Assembly (NCBI GenBank): GCA_021792365.1
Contig: JAJYUT010000003.1
Coordinates: 955,615-1,019,614, forward strand
From: Pseudomonadota bacterium
Lineage (GTDB): Bacteria > Pseudomonadota > Alphaproteobacteria > Dongiales > Dongiaceae
Reading direction: 5' to 3'
DNA length: 64,000 nt
The notes under the pieces were generated by a model that was given only the letters and a program-made list of their open reading frames with translations, did not search any database and was not told where the DNA came from. Numbering within the stretch: position 1 is the stretch's first letter; the number at the start of each line of letters is the position of its first letter. Made by a program: the position numbers and the translations under genes. Shown here piece after piece: positions 33,329 through 42,309 of the stretch.

Positions 33329-35509
33329 TTGGTGGAGCGTGGCACGTCCCCCACGCACTCGAGGGCGAACGAGGGGAATACGGGGGAATCCTCCGCCGGC
33401 ATGTTCGGGTCCGGTGGCTCACAGCGCGGCTTCGATCTCAAGATTCTGTTTCCGGCGATCATCCTGATCGTGCTGGGGGTGGTCGGCATCTGGGCCATCA
33501 ACCGATTCGTGAACGAGGAGCGCGAGCGCGAGCTGACGCAATGGCAGGTGCGCCTCGGCATCGTCGCGGATAGCCGCGTCGCCGAGGTCAACCGCTGGCT
33601 CAGCGGGAATCTCGCCGATCTCAACGCGCTGGCGGACAATGAATCGGTGCAGCTCTATGTCGGGTCGATCGACGAGTTCGGCAGCGATCCCGCGCAGCAG
33701 GATCAGGTCGACGGCTTCCGGCAGTATCTGCGCAACCTGCTGCAGGTGGCGGCGATGCGCGGCGGGTTCGGCGAAGCGGGCCAGGATGCGCAGCTCAACT
33801 TCAACCAGGCCCGGGTCGGCACCGGCGGCATCCTGATCGTCAACAACGAAGGCAGCGTGGTGGCGACCTCACCGGACGCGCCACCTTTCGACGGCGCGCT
33901 GCGGGACTTCGCGGCGGCAGTGGCGCCGGGCGAGTCGACCACCGGGCCGCTGACGATGGATGCGCGCGGCGAGCCGACCATGACCTTCGTCGTGCCGCTC
34001 TTCGCGGTGCAGTCCGACCAGGCGGCGACCGCCCAGATCGGCCGCATCATCGGCGTGAAGCGCATCGCCCGCGAGCTCTATCCCCTGCTGCGCCAGCCGG
34101 GCGACACGACGCAGACAGCGATCACCGTCCTGCTCGCGCGGGCCGATGACAAGGTCTTCTATCTCTCGCCGATCCAGCGCCCGGGCGAGATGGCCGAGCC
34201 GCTGGGGCTCAGCATGGAGCTGTCGACGCCTGATCTCGACTCGGCCTATGCCGTCACGGTCGGCAACGGCTTCGCCGTGGACAAGAAGGACCATGGCGGG
34301 CGCCCGGTGCTGGTGGCCGCGCGCGCGATCACCGGAGCGCCCTGGGTGCTGATGCACACGGTCTCATACGAAGAAGCGCTGGGCGCGGCGGACAACCGAT
34401 TCCGTGCGCTGACCACGATTCTTGGCCTGGCGCTGGCGATGATCGCGGCCGCGATCATCGCGGTGTGGCGCCACGGCTCCTCGCGCCGCGCAGCCGAGGC
34501 GGCCGCGCGTTCGCAGGCGCTGGCGCAGCAATACGAGGCGCAGAAGGACCTGCTGCAGCTCGTCACCGACAGCCAGCCGACCAGCATCTTCATCCTCGAC
34601 ACCCAGAACCGCTTCCGCTTCGCCAATGGGGAGGCCAGCAAGGCGGCCGGCATTACGCCGGCGGAGATGCTGAACAAGGACATCGCCGCGGTGCTCGGGC
34701 CGGCGAGCGCCAGGCGCTATCTCGAGCTCAACGAGCAGGCGCTGAGGGCGGGCGCACCCATCAACAACGTCGCGCGGATCGAGACTGATGGCGGCCGCAA
34801 GGTGCTACGGTCCGAGCACATCCCGCTCAAGGAACGCTCGGGCGCTACCGCCGGCGTGCTGACGGTGGAGCACGACATCACCGACGTGGTGACGGAGCGC
34901 GAGAAGCGCGCGCGCACCCTGCAGAATCTGGTCAAGACCCTGGTCAGCGTGGTCGATCGGCGCGATCCCTTCGCCGCCAACCACTCCACGCGCGTCGCGC
35001 GGGTCTCGCGCGCGGTGGCGCGCGAGATGGGCCTGACCGAGACGGAGATCGACACGGCGGAGATCGCGGCCAATCTGCTCAACCTCGGCAAGATCACGAT
35101 CCCGCCGGAGGTGCTGGCCAAGACCAGCGACCTGACCGAGGATGAGCGGCGCCTGCTGCGCAACTCGGTGCAGGCCAGCGCCGACATCATCCAGGATATC
35201 GAGTTCGACGGACCGGTGGTCGAGACGCTGCGCCAGGCGCAGGAGCGCTGGGATGGCAGCGGACAGCCGCGCGGGCTGAAAGGCGAGGACATCCTGATCA
35301 CCGCGCGCATCATCGGCGTCACCAACGCCCTGGTGGGCATGGTCAGCGACCGCGCCTTCCGCCAGGGCATGCCCTTGGACGCCGCGATCGAGGTCCTGTT
35401 CAAGGAGGCCGGCAAGGCCTATGACCGCAAAGTCGTGGCGGCCCTCGTGAACTACCTCGACAACCGCGACGGCCGCAGCCAGCTTGCCGACATGGCGGCG
35501 GCGGAATAG
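33329..35509 (+). CDS. Membrane PAS protein with degenerate HD-GYP domain
   Basis: The 726-residue protein has a membrane helix at 39-60, a periplasmic Cache-like sensor of about 290 residues, a second helix near 355-377, a PAS domain (about 400-520) and an HD-GYP-like domain (530-710). The first His survives (His552 in ANHSTRVARV), but the HD pair reads LLNLGK, the HHE motif reads RQAQERWDGSG, and the later Asp is Asn in GVTNALVG. It thus keeps the fold and DGSG loop but not the metal site, so c-di-GMP hydrolysis is unlikely. Translation starts at TTG after GGGGAG. A CtrA-type site lies upstream. Confidence 0.83.
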   Translation: MVERGTSPTHSRANEGNTGESSAGMFGSGGSQRGFDLKILFPAIILIVLGVVGIWAINRFVNEERERELTQWQVRLGIVADSRVAEVNRWLSGNLADLNALADNESVQLYVGSIDEFGSDPAQQDQVDGFRQYLRNLLQVAAMRGGFGEAGQDAQLNFNQARVGTGGILIVNNEGSVVATSPDAPPFDGALRDFAAAVAPGESTTGPLTMDARGEPTMTFVVPLFAVQSDQAATAQIGRIIGVKRIARELYPLLRQPGDTTQTAITVLLARADDKVFYLSPIQRPGEMAEPLGLSMELSTPDLDSAYAVTVGNGFAVDKKDHGGRPVLVAARAITGAPWVLMHTVSYEEALGAADNRFRALTTILGLALAMIAAAIIAVWRHGSSRRAAEAAARSQALAQQYEAQKDLLQLVTDSQPTSIFILDTQNRFRFANGEASKAAGITPAEMLNKDIAAVLGPASARRYLELNEQALRAGAPINNVARIETDGGRKVLRSEHIPLKERSGATAGVLTVEHDITDVVTEREKRARTLQNLVKTLVSVVDRRDPFAANHSTRVARVSRAVAREMGLTETEIDTAEIAANLLNLGKITIPPEVLAKTSDLTEDERRLLRNSVQASADIIQDIEFDGPVVETLRQAQERWDGSGQPRGLKGEDILITARIIGVTNALVGMVSDRAFRQGMPLDAAIEVLFKEAGKAYDRKVVAALVNYLDNRDGRSQLADMAAAE

Positions 35510-35514
35510 CTACA

Positions 35515-35964
35515 TCACCACGGCAGGTCCGGGTCGGCGATCCGGGCGAGCCGGCGGCTGGCGGTCAGCGCGACGCCGAGGATGAGGCTGCGCCGCCGGT
35601 TCCCGTTGATCGGCTGCGTCTCCCCCTCGCGTCGGATCGAGCCGCCATGCGCGTCGGCGCAGATGAGGCCGACATCCTCCGGCAGCAGGCCAAGCGGAAA
35701 GTCCGGCGCGACGGCAAAGTAGAACCGGTCGCAGAACTCGAGATAGTCGCGCCACTTGCGGTCGGCGGCGAAATCGGCGCGCGATGACTTGATCTCGACA
35801 ATGGCCACCTGCCCCGCGCCGTCGATGGCGAGGATATCGGCGCGACGGCCGTTGCCGAGGGTGTATTCGGCGATTGCCGCGTAGCCGAGGCCCTCCAAGA
35901 GCCTGGTCGCGCCGCGCAGGATGCGCGCCGCCGTCGCGGGAAATTCCGGATCGGGATCGGTCAT
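35515..35964 (-). CDS. mmcB: MmcB family DNA repair protein
   Basis: The 149-residue protein has a restriction-endonuclease-like core: ADILAIDGAGQVAIVEIKSS contains the Asp and the ExK pair of a PD-(D/E)xK nuclease, followed by DFAADRKWRDYLEFCDRFYF. This pattern matches MmcB, a damage-inducible repair protein known in Caulobacter. I see no clear LexA box upstream, so induction is not established here. The gene is convergent with the HD-GYP-like gene, five bases apart. Confidence 0.83.
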   Translation of the reverse strand: MTDPDPEFPATAARILRGATRLLEGLGYAAIAEYTLGNGRRADILAIDGAGQVAIVEIKSSRADFAADRKWRDYLEFCDRFYFAVAPDFPLGLLPEDVGLICADAHGGSIRREGETQPINGNRRRSLILGVALTASRRLARIADPDLPW

Positions 35965-36114
35965 GGCGGCATCCTCCGATGATCGCGCGCCGCTTCGCAA
36001 CCCCCGCCCGCGACCACCCGCCCGAAGCCCCGGCCATGATGGCCCGCGCCTGGCGTCCGCGGCCGCCGTCCACGCCCCTTGTCCGTAGGGGCGCCCGCCA
36101 GTATCAAGGCCGCG

Positions 36115-36867
36115 ATGGACGATCCGCTGGCCGACCCCTTGCTTCGCTCCCAGCCTCCCCAGCGGCGCGGCGGCCGGATGCGGCGAGTCATGCGGCGGCT
36201 CGGCCGCATCTGCGTCCTGGTCATCGGCGTCACCGTCGCGCTCACCGCGCTCTATCGGTTCGTGCCGCCGCCGCTGACGCCGCTGATGGTGCTCCGCCTT
36301 TTCGACGGCAATGGACTCGCCAAGGACTGGGTGTCGTACGACGCGCTCTCGCCCAACCTCATGCGGGCCGTGATCGCGGCGGAGGACAGCGGCTTCTGCG
36401 CGCATTGGGGCTTCGATTTCGAGGCGATCCTTCAGGCGCTGCGGCACAACGAGAGATCGGGCCGCCTGCGCGGCGGCAGCACGATCAGTAACCAGACCGC
36501 CAAGAACGTGTTTCTGTGGCCGGGCGATACGTTGGCGACACGCTATGCGAGGAAGGCCATCGAGCCCTATTTCACGCTGCTGGTCGAATCGATGTGGGGC
36601 AAGCGGCGCATTCTCGAGGTCTACCTCAACGTCGCCGAATGGGCCCCGGGGATCTATGGGGCAGAGGCGGCGGCGCGACACCATTTCGGCAAACCGGCGG
36701 CGGAACTGACCCGGCGCGAGGCGGCTCTACTGGCGGCCGTGCTGCCGAACCCCCGACGTTTTTCCGCCGGCAAGCCCAGCGGCTATATCTCGCGCCGGGC
36801 CAGGCAGATCCAGGCCTGGATGAATGACCTTCCCGACCCGAAGGCGGACCCCTGCCGGCGGATGTAA
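36115..36867 (+). CDS. mtgA: Monofunctional peptidoglycan glycosyltransferase
   Basis: The 250-residue enzyme polymerises lipid II into glycan strands at the outer face of the inner membrane. One anchor helix (about residues 28-50) precedes a GT51 domain with the catalytic Glu in AAEDSGFCAHWGFDFEAI and the motifs GGSTISNQTAKNVFLW and KRRILEVYLNVAEW. No transpeptidase domain follows. The ATG at 36115 was chosen because AAGG lies six bases before it; the frame is open further upstream from a TTG. Confidence 0.92.
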   Translation: MDDPLADPLLRSQPPQRRGGRMRRVMRRLGRICVLVIGVTVALTALYRFVPPPLTPLMVLRLFDGNGLAKDWVSYDALSPNLMRAVIAAEDSGFCAHWGFDFEAILQALRHNERSGRLRGGSTISNQTAKNVFLWPGDTLATRYARKAIEPYFTLLVESMWGKRRILEVYLNVAEWAPGIYGAEAAARHHFGKPAAELTRREAALLAAVLPNPRRFSAGKPSGYISRRARQIQAWMNDLPDPKADPCRRM

Positions 36868-36930
36868 CACGGATTTCTTGCGTTTGTCACAAATGGGTGT
36901 GTGATTTACGCTCGAAAAGCGATACCGGCG

Positions 36931-36938
36931 TTAACCAT
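36931..36938 (+). promoter_or_regulatory. Candidate CtrA half-site
   Basis: TTAACCAT exactly matches the described CtrA half-site. It lies in the 247-base intergenic region between mtgA and the four-PAS kinase, 177 bases before the kinase start. An eight-base match can occur by chance, though less readily in DNA this GC-rich. Confidence 0.4.
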
Positions 36939-37023
36939 TCTTGCCCTTGAATCGGCCGCCGAATCCTCGGCGCGATCCCCGACCGGATCGCGCGGTAAAC
37001 CAATTATCCATGATCGAGGCAGA

Positions 37024-37051
37024 CAATCTGCCGCTGGCAATCTGCCGCTGG
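37024..37051. repeat. Perfect 14-base tandem duplication
   Basis: CAATCTGCCGCTGG occurs twice head to tail in the region before the four-PAS kinase gene. It may be a recent slippage event; no function is evident. Confidence 0.85.
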
Positions 37052-37114
37052 CCCTGTGGAGGAGATGCGGGGTCGCCGCGAGCACGCCTTTGCAGCCATG
37101 AGCACACGGATCGG

Positions 37115-40100
37115 ATGACTTTACGCCGCCGGGCCCTGGACACCCACGATGCCGAGCAGCGGCAGACGCGCCGCGCGCTGGCGGTGCTGGTGGTCGTCGT
37201 TCTGGCCCTGGCAGCAATCGGCGCGAGCGCGGCAAGCTGGCAGTTGCACAAGGCGCAATATGCCGAGAGCCAGATCAATTTGCGGCGATTCGCCCAGGCC
37301 GTCACGGAGCAGACCGCGTGGGAGCTGCGCCAGCTCGACACCGTGCTGGTTCTCGCCAGCACGTGGCTGGGCCGCACCGAGAACCTCGATGCCTATGGCA
37401 GCTCGCGCCTGCAGGAGCGTGTGCAGCCGCGCTTGACCGCTCTGCCCTCCGTGCACAGCGTCATCGTCAGCAACCACGAAGGCACGCTGCGCATCGTGAC
37501 GCGCGAAACCGCCGAACTGCCCATCACCGGCTTCGACCCCCGGCCGCTGTACGAATACTACCGTGCCCATCCCGATGCAGGCCTGACCATCGGCGCGCCG
37601 TTCAAGCTGGCCGGCACCGGCCAGTGGGCGCTGCCGATCAGCCGGCCGATCATCACCGGCAACGGCACGCTGACCGGCGCGGTCACCCTGGTGGTGGATA
37701 CGCCGGTGCTCGCCGAGCGGTTCCGCCTGGTACGGCCGACGAGCAATCATCATGTGGCGCTGCTGCGGATCGACGGCACCCTGGTGATCGACGATACCGG
37801 CCGCGCCAGCATCATGACCGAAAGCTTCATCGGCACCCAGGCAACGGCCCCGATCGCGGAGGGCGACCGGGAGATCTGGATCACCGCGGATGGCACGGCC
37901 AGCCTCGCCCATCTGCGACGGGTCGGCGATTTTCCCCTGGTGGTCGCGGTCTCGCTGCCGCGCGCTGTGGTTACCAGCACCGTCCGCCACGCGCTCATCG
38001 TCATTTCAAGCGTGATCGCGGCGGCCGGCATCGGCCTTGCGTTGATCGCGGTCGGCCTTGGCCGGCGCATCCTGCTGAGCCAGGCACGCCTGCGCCAGCA
38101 GCGCGACTTCGTGACCCGCGTGCTCGATTCCGCCGACGTGATCGTGTTGGTCCAGGATGCGGTCGGAAGGCTGGTCAGCTGCAATGCCGAGGCCGAGAAG
38201 CTCGGCTATCCGCAGAGCGAGCTTCTCGCCCTCGACCCCTTCATCTATCTGGTGCCGCGCGAGGAACGGGAGACGGTCGCGGCCGCGCGCCGGCGCGCCC
38301 GTGGCGCCGCGACGCCGGAACCCTATGAATGCCACCTGCTGACCCGCGCGGGCGGTCGACGCCTCATCCGCTGGTCCACCACGAACTTGCCGGACACCGC
38401 CAGCCGGCACGGCTGGGTGCTGAGCGTCGGCACCGATGTGACCGAAGAACGCACGCAGCAGGACGCGATCGCGCGCAACAACGCAATCATGGACCGCGCC
38501 CAGTGGATCGCGCATATGTGCTATTGGACCGCGCGGCCGGAATCGGCGACCGGCGAGTGGGGGGACTGCACCTTCACCTACTCCGCCAATCTCCAGGACG
38601 TGCTCGGCCACAGCCTGGCCGAGATCGACGTGCCGCTCGCCACATTCATCGAGCGTTTCGTCCATCCCGACGACCAGGCCGAGATGGCCGAGGCCTATCG
38701 CGCGTTCTTCGAGGGCGACAACCAGCGCCTTGTCATCGCCTTCCGGCTCAAGCAGCGCGATGGCAGCTACCGCTCGATCCGCGATTTCGCCGAGAAGCGC
38801 GTCGGTGTCGAGGGCCGGCCCGTGGAGGTGGTCGGCCTGTCGCAGGACGTCACGCAGCAGACCGCGGCCGACGCGCTGCTGCGGGAGAGCGAGATCAAGC
38901 TGCGCCGCGCCCACCGCCTGGCCAAGCTGTGCTACTGGACGTACGATCCGGTCGCGGCATCCAGCAGCGATCGCCTCATTCTGTCCGGCGATGCCGAGGA
39001 GATCCTCGGCGTACCGTCGACGGAGGTCGACTGGTCCGATTCCAGCCCGCTCGTCACCATGGCCCATCCGGAGGATCGCGACCGCATCCTGAACGAATGG
39101 CACGCCTTCATGGCTTCGACCGAGACGACCTGGATCTTCGAGTACCGCCTGGTGCGCGGCGACGGGGAAATCCGGGACATCAGCGTCTCCGCCGAGAAGG
39201 TGGTGAACGACCGGGGGCCGATCGGCCAGGTCATCGGCGTTGTGCAGGACATCACCGACCGCAAGCGCAGCGACCGTGCGATCGCGCGCAACGAGACGCT
39301 GCTGCGCCACGCGCAACGCCTGTCGCGCGTTGGCTATTGGGTCTGGGAGCCGCGCGACATCGCGCAATCGCATGATCACGGGTGGCTGCACGTCTCCAGC
39401 GAGTTCGCCGACATCATGGGCGTGAAGGCAGAGGATGTCCCGCTCGAGGAAACCGATTTCGTGCGCATCTTCGTGCATCCCGACGACCAGAAGGCGGCCT
39501 ATGCGGCGATCAATGGCTTCGTGCAGCGCAGCGCCGACCGCTATGTTGCGCAATGCCGCATCATCCGGCCCGACAAGTCGATCGCGCATGTGCACCTTGA
39601 GGCGGAGCGGCTGCGCGACGCGCAGGGGCGGATCCTCTACGAGCTGGGCGTCATCCAGGACATCACCGAGCAGCGCCAGCGCGAGCTGGAGCTGTTGACC
39701 GCCAAGCGCTCGGCCGAGATCGCCAACCGCACCAAGACGCAGTTCCTCGCCAACATGAGCCATGAGCTGCGGACGCCGCTGAACGCGGTCATCGGCTTCT
39801 CGCAGCTCATCCGCGACCAATCCTTCGGGGCGATCCCCGATCGCTATGTCAGCTATGCCGACGACATCAACAGCAGCGGCAAGCTGCTGCTCGCGCTCAT
39901 CAACGACATCCTCGACATGTCGCGCATCGAGGCGGGCCAGCAGAAGCTGCTGGAGGAGGTCATCTCGGTCGATTCGGTGGTCAATGACTGCGTGCGCATG
40001 GTCACGTCCAAGGCGGCCGATGGCGGCGTGCGCCTGATCGTCGAGAACAAGGGCGCCCTGCCCGCGCTACGCGCCGACGAAAGGGCGCTGAAGCAGATCC

Positions 40101-40456
40101 TGCTGAACCTGCTGTCCAACGCGGTGAAGTTCACGCCGGAGGGCGGCGCGGTCACGGTCGCGGCCGAGGCGACGCGGGACCGCGGGCTGGCGATCACCAT
40201 CAGCGACACGGGCATCGGCATCGCCGAGGACGTGCTCAAGGACCTGTTCCAGCCGTTCCGGCAGGCGGATTCCTCGATCAGCCGCCGCTTCGGCGGCAGC
40301 GGGCTGGGCCTTGCCATCAGCAAGAAGCTAATGGAACTGCATGGCGGCGAGATCGTGGTCGAGAGCCATCCCGGCCGCGGCACGCACGTGACGCTGTGCA
40401 TGCCTGCCGAGCGGGTTGTGGCCGCGGCCGGCCCGGCGCAACGCCTCCAGGCCTAG
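37115..40456 (+). CDS. Membrane sensor histidine kinase with Cache sensor and four PAS domains
   Basis: The 1113-residue kinase has a membrane helix at about 21-42, a double-Cache-like periplasmic region, a second helix at 291-314 and four cytosolic PAS domains starting near 331, 459, 592 and 729. The last three open with a related motif (HMCYWT, KLCYWTYDP, RVGYWVWEP), showing internal duplication. His883 in MSHELRTPLNAVIG is the phospho-acceptor, followed by LNLLSNAVKFTP, ISDTGIGIA and GSGLGLAISKKL. There is no receiver domain and no adjacent regulator gene. The ATG at 37115 was preferred because the region before it is repetitive and lacks conserved features. Confidence 0.9.
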   Translation: MTLRRRALDTHDAEQRQTRRALAVLVVVVLALAAIGASAASWQLHKAQYAESQINLRRFAQAVTEQTAWELRQLDTVLVLASTWLGRTENLDAYGSSRLQERVQPRLTALPSVHSVIVSNHEGTLRIVTRETAELPITGFDPRPLYEYYRAHPDAGLTIGAPFKLAGTGQWALPISRPIITGNGTLTGAVTLVVDTPVLAERFRLVRPTSNHHVALLRIDGTLVIDDTGRASIMTESFIGTQATAPIAEGDREIWITADGTASLAHLRRVGDFPLVVAVSLPRAVVTSTVRHALIVISSVIAAAGIGLALIAVGLGRRILLSQARLRQQRDFVTRVLDSADVIVLVQDAVGRLVSCNAEAEKLGYPQSELLALDPFIYLVPREERETVAAARRRARGAATPEPYECHLLTRAGGRRLIRWSTTNLPDTASRHGWVLSVGTDVTEERTQQDAIARNNAIMDRAQWIAHMCYWTARPESATGEWGDCTFTYSANLQDVLGHSLAEIDVPLATFIERFVHPDDQAEMAEAYRAFFEGDNQRLVIAFRLKQRDGSYRSIRDFAEKRVGVEGRPVEVVGLSQDVTQQTAADALLRESEIKLRRAHRLAKLCYWTYDPVAASSSDRLILSGDAEEILGVPSTEVDWSDSSPLVTMAHPEDRDRILNEWHAFMASTETTWIFEYRLVRGDGEIRDISVSAEKVVNDRGPIGQVIGVVQDITDRKRSDRAIARNETLLRHAQRLSRVGYWVWEPRDIAQSHDHGWLHVSSEFADIMGVKAEDVPLEETDFVRIFVHPDDQKAAYAAINGFVQRSADRYVAQCRIIRPDKSIAHVHLEAERLRDAQGRILYELGVIQDITEQRQRELELLTAKRSAEIANRTKTQFLANMSHELRTPLNAVIGFSQLIRDQSFGAIPDRYVSYADDINSSGKLLLALINDILDMSRIEAGQQKLLEEVISVDSVVNDCVRMVTSKAADGGVRLIVENKGALPALRADERALKQILLNLLSNAVKFTPEGGAVTVAAEATRDRGLAITISDTGIGIAEDVLKDLFQPFRQADSSISRRFGGSGLGLAISKKLMELHGGEIVVESHPGRGTHVTLCMPAERVVAAAGPAQRLQA

Positions 40457-40465
40457 CGGGGCCGT

Positions 40466-41185
40466 CTAGGGATAGCGGACCTCCACCACCACGGCCCAGG
40501 GCCGGTCGCCGGTCATGGGCAGCAATCCATCTGGACCGACCTGGCGCACGGTCTTGGAGACGGAATTGCGCACATTCCCGCCGATGCTCTCCAGCCGCCC
40601 GCCTTCATTGAAGACGACGACATCACAGTGCATCGGCGTGCCGTCGGGGATATCGTAATAAGCGGCGATCCTGGCGCCTGCCCGGGTCGCGCAGATGAGG
40701 TCGCCCGGACGCGGACTGTAGAGCCGGGCATCGCGCAGCACGAAGCGCGCCGCCGGCTCGGTCCCGTTGCGGGCGATCAGGCGCAGATAGTCGGCATGCA
40801 ACCCGCTCGGCGCGAAGGATTCCGGTGACGCGCCCGCCTCCAGCATCAGCCAGGAGATGAAGGCCGCGGACCATGGCTTGTCGCAATCATAGCCCGACCA
40901 GTCCTCCTCAACGCTGCGCCAATAGGCGGCGACCCGCGCCGCGCCGCGCCGCTCGTCCTCCCACGTTCCGACCGGATCGATCCGCTCCCGCCCGCCATCG
41001 AGGTAGACGGTCTGCCCGCCGAACGCATTCCATTCGGCGTCGGCCAACCGTAGGATGTTGCCCTTGACCAGCGCGGGATCGACCGGCGGACGCCGCACCG
41101 TCGGCTGGGTCGCGCAGGCAGCCAGCACCGAGCCGAGCACAGCCACCAGGCACATCCTTCGCCACAAACCGACCGCCGCTTTCAT
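40466..41185 (-). CDS. DUF2272-type lipoprotein
   Basis: The 239-residue protein starts with a lipoprotein signal ending in LGSVLAACA. The mature part has features I associate with DUF2272: CDKPWSAAFISWLMLEAG, SGLHADYLRLIARNG and SPRPGDLICATR, with a His in GTPMHCDVVVF. The Cys-less NlpC/CHAP-like layout suggests a peptidoglycan-binding or hydrolase-like fold, but this is a guess. It is convergent with the four-PAS kinase gene and divergent from rlmH. Confidence 0.72.
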   Translation of the reverse strand: MKAAVGLWRRMCLVAVLGSVLAACATQPTVRRPPVDPALVKGNILRLADAEWNAFGGQTVYLDGGRERIDPVGTWEDERRGAARVAAYWRSVEEDWSGYDCDKPWSAAFISWLMLEAGASPESFAPSGLHADYLRLIARNGTEPAARFVLRDARLYSPRPGDLICATRAGARIAAYYDIPDGTPMHCDVVVFNEGGRLESIGGNVRNSVSKTVRQVGPDGLLPMTGDRPWAVVVEVRYP

Positions 41186-41221
41186 GATTCCACTCCCGCT
41201 TCGTCATCCGGCCAGACTGTC

Positions 41222-41698
41222 ATGAAGCTGCGAATTTTGGCAGTGGGTCGGGCCAGGAGCGGGCCGGAAGCGGCGCTGATCGCGGAATATCAGAAGCGCC
41301 TGCACTGGCCGCTCGCCATCGAGGAGGTGGAGGAGAAGCGGCCGCTCTCCGGCGCCGAGCTCAAGGCGCGCGAGGGCGCCTTGCTGCACGCCGCCATCGA
41401 GCGCGTCGCCAAGGCGGGCGGACGGCCGGTGATCGTCGCGCTGGACGAGCGCGGCAAGAGCCTGGGCAGCCGGGACTTCGCCGCACGCCTCAAGGCCTGG
41501 CAGGACCAGGGCGCGCCGGAGATCCTGTTCCTGCTCGGCGGAGCGGACGGGCTGGCGCCGGACCTGCGCGACCAGGCCAACTTTGTGCTATCGCTGGGGC
41601 TGATGACTTGGCCCCACCTCTTGGCGCGTGCCATGCTGGTGGAGCAGATCTACCGCGCGCAACAGATCCTGGCGGGGCACCCGTATCACCGCGACTGA
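41222..41698 (+). CDS. rlmH: 23S rRNA (pseudouridine1915-N3)-methyltransferase
   Basis: The 158-residue SPOUT methyltransferase modifies pseudouridine 1915 in helix 69 of 23S rRNA on assembled ribosomes. It has the full family pattern: MKLRILAVGR at the start, VALDERGKSLGSRDFA, FLLGGADGLAPDLRDQA (SAM loop) and the C-terminal EQIYRAQQILAGHPYHR. The family length is conserved. It begins a plus-strand run through rppH. Confidence 0.97.
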   Translation: MKLRILAVGRARSGPEAALIAEYQKRLHWPLAIEEVEEKRPLSGAELKAREGALLHAAIERVAKAGGRPVIVALDERGKSLGSRDFAARLKAWQDQGAPEILFLLGGADGLAPDLRDQANFVLSLGLMTWPHLLARAMLVEQIYRAQQILAGHPYHRD

Positions 41699-41705
41699 GG
41701 GCAGA

Positions 41706-42296
41706 ATGACACATCGTGGGGAACAGATCGGCCGCCGTATCCTGGCGGGCCTGCTGCTGGCGGCAACATTGCTGGCCGGATGCCTGCCCGAATCGGAGCA
41801 TCCGGTCGCGGCGGCGGACCCGGCCAGGAACGACCCGCGGCTCTGGGGCTCGTGGCTGTCGACGGCCGAGGACGGCTACATGATCGCCCATGTGTTCGCG
41901 ACCGAGGCGGGGACGCTCCAGATCGCGCTGGCGGAACACGGCGTGGAAGGCCTCGGCGAGGTCGAGACCTATGACGTTCATGTGACGAACCTGCCAGCGG
42001 GCGATTATCTGAATGTCGTGGTCACCGGCTCCGAACCCGGCTATCTGATCGCCGGATACCGCTTCGATGGGACCGACGCCCTGTCCGTATGGTTTCCGCG
42101 CAACACGGCGCTGGAGCAGGCGGTGGCGAGCGGCAAGCTGGCCGGCACCACCAAGGTGGAAGGCGGCGCGACGGATGTGCGCATCACCGCAACCCCGGAG
42201 CAGTGGCAAGCGTTCCTTGCGAAGCCGCCGGCCGATCTCTTCGACGAGCCCGTGAGCTTCGAGCGGATCGGCCCGGCTTATGTGGAACAACAGTGA
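41706..42296 (+). CDS. Hypothetical lipoprotein
   Basis: I do not recognise this 196-residue protein. It begins with a lipoprotein signal, ILAGLLLAATLLAGC, and the mature protein is mainly beta-like with DPRLWGSWLSTAEDGYMIAH near its start. It lies seven bases after rlmH and 13 bases before gpmI, so it belongs to that operon. A small beta-barrel or lipocalin-like fold would suit, but no motif confirms this. Confidence 0.75.
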   Translation: MTHRGEQIGRRILAGLLLAATLLAGCLPESEHPVAAADPARNDPRLWGSWLSTAEDGYMIAHVFATEAGTLQIALAEHGVEGLGEVETYDVHVTNLPAGDYLNVVVTGSEPGYLIAGYRFDGTDALSVWFPRNTALEQAVASGKLAGTTKVEGGATDVRITATPEQWQAFLAKPPADLFDEPVSFERIGPAYVEQQ

Positions 42297-42309
42297 CCAA
42301 AAGAAGACA

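Noticed and set aside
36941..37114. Longer start for the four-PAS kinase
   Set aside because: The added residues are encoded partly by the 14-base tandem duplication and lack conservation; the ATG at 37115 directly precedes the first membrane helix.
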